Part shown: one piece after another, positions 60,111 to 64,000 of the stretch
How the letters are laid out: each line of letters starts with the position of its first letter
Position numbering within the stretch: the stretch's first letter is position 1
Source of the DNA: DSOI01 sp041394885
Lineage (GTDB): Bacteria; Acidobacteriota; Terriglobia; Bryobacterales; Bryobacteraceae
NCBI GenBank assembly: GCA_041394885.1
Contig: JAWKHI010000031.1
Coordinates: forward strand, 1-64,000
DNA length: 64,000 nucleotides
Direction: 5' to 3'
The notes under the pieces: generated by a model
What the model was told of the DNA's origin: nothing
What the model saw: the letters and a program-made list of their open reading frames with translations, nothing else
Database searches by the model: none
Program-made: the position numbers and the translations under genes

Positions 60111-61441
60111 ACGCACATTCCTCTCACTCGCGCCGCTACGTCCTCCCCGCCATCCAACAGGTAGGCGGCACCGGGCATTGGCCGCGCGTGGCCGCCATCC
60201 TCACCTTCTGCGCCATGGCCGGATGCACCGCCATGGGATTCGTCCCCTGGCAGCAATCCCTGCCGGGCACGGGCAAGATGGTCGCCTTCGCGCCCATGGA
60301 GCGCCAGCAGACCATTGACGCGCCTGTCGAAGGCCGCATCGTGAAATGGCACGTCGTCGAAGGGAGCCGTGTCCGCAAAGGCGACCCCGTCGCCGAGATG
60401 GCCGACCTCGACCCCACCCTTCCCGCGCGTCTCCAAATGGAGCGCACCGCCGTCATGGACCGGATCCGCGCCATCGGCGAACGCGAACGTCACCTCGAAG
60501 AGCGTATCGAAGAGATGGAGCAGTCCATCAAGAACGAACTCGCCGCCGCCGACTTCCGCATCCAGCAATCGCGGGACCGCATCCGCGCCGCCGAGCAAAC
60601 CATCGACGCCGCCACCGCCAAGCTCACCGTCGCCACGCAGAACCTCGACCGTCACAAGTCACTGTTCCCGAAAGGGCTCGTCTCCAAGCGTCAGCTCGAA
60701 GTCGCCGAAGCGGACCAGAACACCGCCGCCGCCGAGCTGCGCCGCGCCGAAGCCCAGCTCAACGAGGCGCGGAACGTGCAGCGGACCGTCGAGCTCGAAC
60801 GCGCCCGCACCCTCAACACCGGTACCGCCATGGTGCGCGACGCCCGCGCTTCCCGCGAATCGGCGCGCAGCGAGGCGGCCTCGGCGCGCCAGTCTCTGCA
60901 GCCGGTGGAGGTCCGTTTGAATCGCCAGTCCACCCAAACCGTCGTTGCGCCCGTCGATGGAACCATCTTCCGGCTCACGGCCCAGCCCGGCAGCGCGGTG
61001 GTGAAAAACGGCGAAGAAATCGCATCGATCGTGCCAGACGTCAGCGCGCCGGTGGCCGAGTTGTGGGTGGACGGCAATGACATGCCGCTCATCGCCGCCG
61101 GCCGCAAGGTGCGCCTGCAGTTCGAAGGGTGGCCTGCGATCCAGTTCGTCGGATGGCCCTCGGTGGCGGTGGGCACCTTCGGCGGCGTGGTCCGGTTGGT
61201 CGATTCAACAGACGACGGCAAGGGCAAGTTCCGGCTGCTCGTCGAGCCCGATCCCGATGATCACCCCTGGCCCGATAGCCGGTATCTCCGCCAGGGTGTG
61301 CGCGCCAAGGGCTGGGTGCTGCTCAATACCGTCCGTCTCGGCTTCGAGGTTTGGCGGCAGTTCAACGGCTTCCCGCCCGTGGTTGCCGCCGCACCTTCTC
61401 TGGCGCCAGGCCCGCAACCGGCAGTCAAGGGGAGCAAATGA
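60107..61441 (+). CDS. HlyD-family periplasmic adaptor
   Basis: 444 residues. One membrane helix near the N-terminus (RVAAILTFCAMAGCTAMGFV), then lipoyl half TIDAPVEGRIVKWHVVEGSR and VRKGDPVAEMADLDP. A long coiled-coil hairpin (about 90-275, RERHLEERIEEMEQSIKNEL) precedes the returning lipoyl half QTVVAPVDGTIFRLTAQPGS and the beta-barrel. It links the inner-membrane exporter to the TolC-like channel. Overlaps the exporter gene by four bases. Confidence 0.9.
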   Translation: MNAHSSHSRRYVLPAIQQVGGTGHWPRVAAILTFCAMAGCTAMGFVPWQQSLPGTGKMVAFAPMERQQTIDAPVEGRIVKWHVVEGSRVRKGDPVAEMADLDPTLPARLQMERTAVMDRIRAIGERERHLEERIEEMEQSIKNELAAADFRIQQSRDRIRAAEQTIDAATAKLTVATQNLDRHKSLFPKGLVSKRQLEVAEADQNTAAAELRRAEAQLNEARNVQRTVELERARTLNTGTAMVRDARASRESARSEAASARQSLQPVEVRLNRQSTQTVVAPVDGTIFRLTAQPGSAVVKNGEEIASIVPDVSAPVAELWVDGNDMPLIAAGRKVRLQFEGWPAIQFVGWPSVAVGTFGGVVRLVDSTDDGKGKFRLLVEPDPDDHPWPDSRYLRQGVRAKGWVLLNTVRLGFEVWRQFNGFPPVVAAAPSLAPGPQPAVKGSK

Positions 61442-62823
61442 GAAGGCTCCTTTCCGCCACGCTCTTCGGAGCCCTGTGCGCCGGCGCGCAGCCGCTGCTG
61501 GTGGAAGAAGTCGTCGACTCGATCCGCCGCCACCATCCTCTGCTGCTCGCCGCCCTCGGGGAGCGCGACATCGCCGAGAACGACATCCTCGCCGCCCAGG
61601 GCAAGTTCGATACCACCATTCGCTCGCGGTTTGACTCGGATTCGTTCGGTTACTACTCCAACCGCCGCCTGGATACCTGGGTGGAGCAGCCGCTCGCCTG
61701 GCAGGGCGCCTCGGTCTATAGCGGATACCGCCTCGGCGAAGGAACCTTCGCCCCCTACGACGGCAAGCTCGACACGCGGTCGCTCGGCGAGTGGCGGTCC
61801 GGCATCAAACTGCCCCTTCTGCGAGACCGCGAGATCGATTCCCGCCGCGGCGAACTGGCCCGCGCCCGCATCGGGCGCTCCCTGGCCGATTACTCGGTGG
61901 ATCAACAGCGCCTCATCCTGCTGCAGGCAGGCATCGCGCGCTACTGGAACTGGGTGGCCGCCGGACGGCGTCTGGCCGTGACGCGCGACGTGCTCGCAAT
62001 CGCCGAAGCACGCCAGAAGCTGCTCGAAGAAGGCGTCCGTGAGGGCCAGCTCCCCGCCATTGACGCAGTGGATAACCGCCGCGCCATCCTGCAGCGCCAA
62101 TCCGCTCTCATCGATTCCGAACGAGTGTTCCAGCAGACCGGAATCGAACTTTCGCTGTACCTGCGCGACGCGAGCGGCCAATCGATGATCGCAGGCCCCG
62201 ACCGCGTCCCCCCGGCCTTTCCCCAAACCGAGCCCGTCACCGACAGCCTGCTCACCGCCGGGCTCGCCCAGGCACTGGCCCGCCGTCCCGAAGTAGGACG
62301 CCTGCGCGCGCAGATTGACCAGCTCGGCATTGACGTCAGCCTCGCCCGCAACGCCGCCAAGCCCGCTGTCGACGTTCTGGCTGGTTTCACCTCCGACCGC
62401 GGTACGGACCCCGCCGTCCGCCGCGGTCCCGAGGAACTGAAGGCCGGGATCGCCTTCGAGTTCCCGTTTCAGAACCGCTCCGCCCGCGGTAAAGAAGGCG
62501 CGGCGCTGGCCAAACGCCGGCAGCTCGAGCAGCGCGAAGCTTATCTCAAGGATCAGATCGCGGCCGAGGTGCGCGACGCGGTTTCCGCCGTCCGCGCCGC
62601 CCACGACAAGGTGCGCGTGTTGGGAGACGAGGTCCGCGTGAGCCGCGAACTCGAAGACGCTGAGCGCGCCCGCTTCGACCTCGGCGAGGGGACGCTGTTT
62701 ATTCTGAACCTCCGCGAGCAGGCCACCCTGGACGCCTCCATCCGGCTGGCCCTGGCGGCAGCCGAGTACCAGCGCTCTCTGGCCGGCTACTCCTATTCCA
62801 CCGGGCAACTTCTGGACCGGTAG
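61438..62823 (+). CDS. TolC-family outer membrane efflux protein
   Basis: 461 residues with a signal peptide (MRRLLSATLFGALCAGAQ). It has two related halves with the TolC helical barrel pattern (VDSIRRHHPLLLAALGERDI, LARNAAKPAVDVLAGFTSDR, RKLQREQREAYLKDQIAAEV-type coiled coils, then TLFILNLREQATLDASIRLA). It completes an ABC-HlyD-TolC tripartite exporter, overlapping the adaptor gene by four bases. No secreted substrate gene is adjacent, so cargo is unknown. Confidence 0.9.
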   Translation: MRRLLSATLFGALCAGAQPLLVEEVVDSIRRHHPLLLAALGERDIAENDILAAQGKFDTTIRSRFDSDSFGYYSNRRLDTWVEQPLAWQGASVYSGYRLGEGTFAPYDGKLDTRSLGEWRSGIKLPLLRDREIDSRRGELARARIGRSLADYSVDQQRLILLQAGIARYWNWVAAGRRLAVTRDVLAIAEARQKLLEEGVREGQLPAIDAVDNRRAILQRQSALIDSERVFQQTGIELSLYLRDASGQSMIAGPDRVPPAFPQTEPVTDSLLTAGLAQALARRPEVGRLRAQIDQLGIDVSLARNAAKPAVDVLAGFTSDRGTDPAVRRGPEELKAGIAFEFPFQNRSARGKEGAALAKRRQLEQREAYLKDQIAAEVRDAVSAVRAAHDKVRVLGDEVRVSRELEDAERARFDLGEGTLFILNLREQATLDASIRLALAAAEYQRSLAGYSYSTGQLLDR

Positions 62824-62832
62824 CCCGATAAC

Positions 62833-63741
62833 TCAGTGCTGTCCCACGCTCCCATCGAACAGGTGTGAAATGTAAGGATACCCGTTCATCGCCAACCGGC
62901 ACGACGCTCCCTCGCCCCACCACCGCGGCGCATGCCAGGTGAACGGCGGCACATAGACCACATCGCCCTCTTCGGCGATCACCACGCCCACCTTCTCGAT
63001 CGGATACCGGATCAGCCCCTTCAGGATCAGCCAGTACTCGGCGGACTCCGGATGATAGTGCCCTTTGTTCTTCTCATCGAGCGGAGGTAGCTTCGAGTTG
63101 TACCCGTAGATGAAGTTCGCCGTTCCGCGATCGTCCTGTACGATATACTGCGTGCCCCGGACGGTGCCCTTCTCCAACTTCTCGGCTACCTCTTCGAACG
63201 TCGTGTGCGCCTTGTTGTTGTGCTCCCATTGCGCGATGCGGCGATTGTTGAACCGTACGCGCACCCAGTCAAAACCAGGCGCTTTGGGCGGCGCCATGTC
63301 GCTTTCATAGAGCGTCTTCGCACCGGCGATATTGGTCTCGAACATCACCGCCGGATCCGTCCCCGTCACCCGCCAGGAAAAAAACGTCTGCATCGGGACC
63401 TGCACCATCGAGCCTTTCCGTGCCGTGAACGGCTCCACCGTCTCGATATCGAACTGCACCTCGCCCGACAGCACCACCCACCACGCGCGCGTGTCCGGAT
63501 GCAGCGCCCGCTTCACTCCCTCGCCCGGCGCCGCCTGCACATATTCGCTGTGCAGCACGCCGTCATCCACCACCACATCGCGCCAGGACTTGTGCCCGGC
63601 GTGCTTCGCCTTCACTTCCTTCAATTTCGTGTGCGGCTTGTGCGGACCCTTGTAGACCGCCGGCTGCCCCTTCGGCGCCCAAACCGTCTGCCCAACCGCC
63701 AGCGCGGCAACAAGGCCGCCCACCGCGAGTAACTTTCTCAT
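62833..63741 (-). CDS. Secreted bicupin-domain protein
   Basis: 302 residues with a signal peptide (MRKLLAVGGLVAALAVGQTV). Cupin 1 spans RALHPDTRAWWVVLSGEVQF to GSMVQVPMQTFF. Cupin 2 has GHYHPESAEYWLILKGLIRY and EEGDVVYVPPFTWHAPRWWG, with His-x-His...Glu and a C-terminal His as metal ligands. Likely a metal-dependent dioxygenase, isomerase or sugar-binding protein outside the cytoplasm. It overlaps the dehydrogenase stop by one base. Confidence 0.83.
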   Translation of the reverse strand: MRKLLAVGGLVAALAVGQTVWAPKGQPAVYKGPHKPHTKLKEVKAKHAGHKSWRDVVVDDGVLHSEYVQAAPGEGVKRALHPDTRAWWVVLSGEVQFDIETVEPFTARKGSMVQVPMQTFFSWRVTGTDPAVMFETNIAGAKTLYESDMAPPKAPGFDWVRVRFNNRRIAQWEHNNKAHTTFEEVAEKLEKGTVRGTQYIVQDDRGTANFIYGYNSKLPPLDEKNKGHYHPESAEYWLILKGLIRYPIEKVGVVIAEEGDVVYVPPFTWHAPRWWGEGASCRLAMNGYPYISHLFDGSVGQH

Positions 63742-64000
63742 TAGTACCCCTTTGGTTTATCCACAACATTCATCAGCGGTTCCCCGGCGGCATAGCGCCG
63801 GACGTTCTCCGCGAATAACTCGATCAGCCGCACCTGACGGTCCGGACTCCAGCCCGAGGTATGCGCCGACATGATCACGTTGTCGCACTCAAATATCGGG
63901 TGGTTGGGCGGCACCGGCTCGGTGGGAAACACGTCGAGGCCCGCGCCCGCGATCCGATGCTCCTTGAGCACTTTCACCAGGGCGTTCTCGTCGTAGAGCT
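63741..64000 (-). CDS. D-isomer-specific 2-hydroxyacid dehydrogenase (partial, runs off window end)
   Basis: Only the C-terminal 86 residues are present: ALVKVLKEHRIAGAGLDVFP, PTEPVPPNHPIFECDNVIMS, AHTSGWSPDRQVRLIELFAE and NVVDKPKGY. The AGAGLDVF-x-x-EP and H-T-S-G (usual catalytic His in HxxG) motifs are those of the NAD-dependent D-2-hydroxyacid dehydrogenase family. The N-terminal part is beyond 64000. Same strand and coupled (TAATG) to the bicupin gene. Confidence 0.88.
   Translation of the reverse strand, partial: LYDENALVKVLKEHRIAGAGLDVFPTEPVPPNHPIFECDNVIMSAHTSGWSPDRQVRLIELFAENVRRYAAGEPLMNVVDKPKGY

Overview
The window is about 64 kb of high-GC bacterial DNA. Its gene content fits Acidobacteriota, most likely the Bryobacterales/Solibacter group. 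The pointers are a paired DUF1552 and cytochrome-DUF1592 secreted module, a ToxR/CadC-type winged helix fused to TPRs, a BACON-domain beta-propeller protein, VCBS/FG-GAP proteins, several Gfo/Idh/MocA oxidoreductases with TIM-barrel epimerases, and a Rieske/ferric-reductase fusion. This placement rests on gene content, not on a phylogeny. No rRNA, intact tRNA or CRISPR array was seen.

Layout: 0-2.5 kb is an accessory strip with a partial AAA+ ATPase, a decayed RelBE-like toxin-antitoxin pair, a cluster of small palindromes and an apparently intact VapBC module with two operator-like dyads. A two-gene terminase-ATPase islet (2.7-3.8 kb) follows, then an RluA-type pseudouridine synthase, GreB and a CadC-like TPR regulator. 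Positions 6.8-9.7 kb are a tightly overlapped operon: secreted protein, split transketolase (N and C subunits) and a truncated zinc alcohol dehydrogenase. Divergent from it is a VCBS plus TIM-barrel fusion broken by frameshifts. Positions 11.8-18.2 kb hold a catabolic/secreted operon (ankyrin, SUMF1-like, alpha/beta hydrolase, DUF1552, DUF1592 cytochrome). Positions 18.3-22.8 kb hold a Gld-like ABC export operon with a near-consensus promoter. Positions 22.9-35.2 kb hold ceramidase-like, Gfo/Idh/MocA, PfpI, FabI, S9 peptidase, serine hydrolase, DUF3604, oxidoreductase and epimerase genes, several of them frameshifted.

The second half has a 1.2-kilo-residue BACON/propeller protein, a membrane redox and lipid acyltransferase cluster (39-42.5 kb), and two SDR genes divergent from a GH63 glucosidase and a glycogen-debranching-type enzyme (42.5-48.8 kb). 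Next come an orphan beta-helical spike-like protein with a DUF5908-like N-terminus, a beta-helix gene split by an IS21-family remnant, and a divergent cobalamin adenosyltransferase/methylmalonyl-CoA mutase pair. A remodelled junction at 53.8-55.1 kb carries a cytochrome-peroxidase relic, a GNAT/DUF1778 toxin-antitoxin pair and a tRNA-Ser-like 3' scrap. It is followed by an unrecognised three-gene redox/transport cluster (55.1-57.9 kb), a winged-helix regulator divergent from an ABC/HlyD/TolC export operon (58.0-62.8 kb), and a bicupin with a 2-hydroxyacid dehydrogenase running off the end.

At least seven loci carry single-base-type frameshifts or in-frame stops. They may be true decay in a relaxed genome or residual indel errors in the assembly. 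The sequence alone cannot decide.
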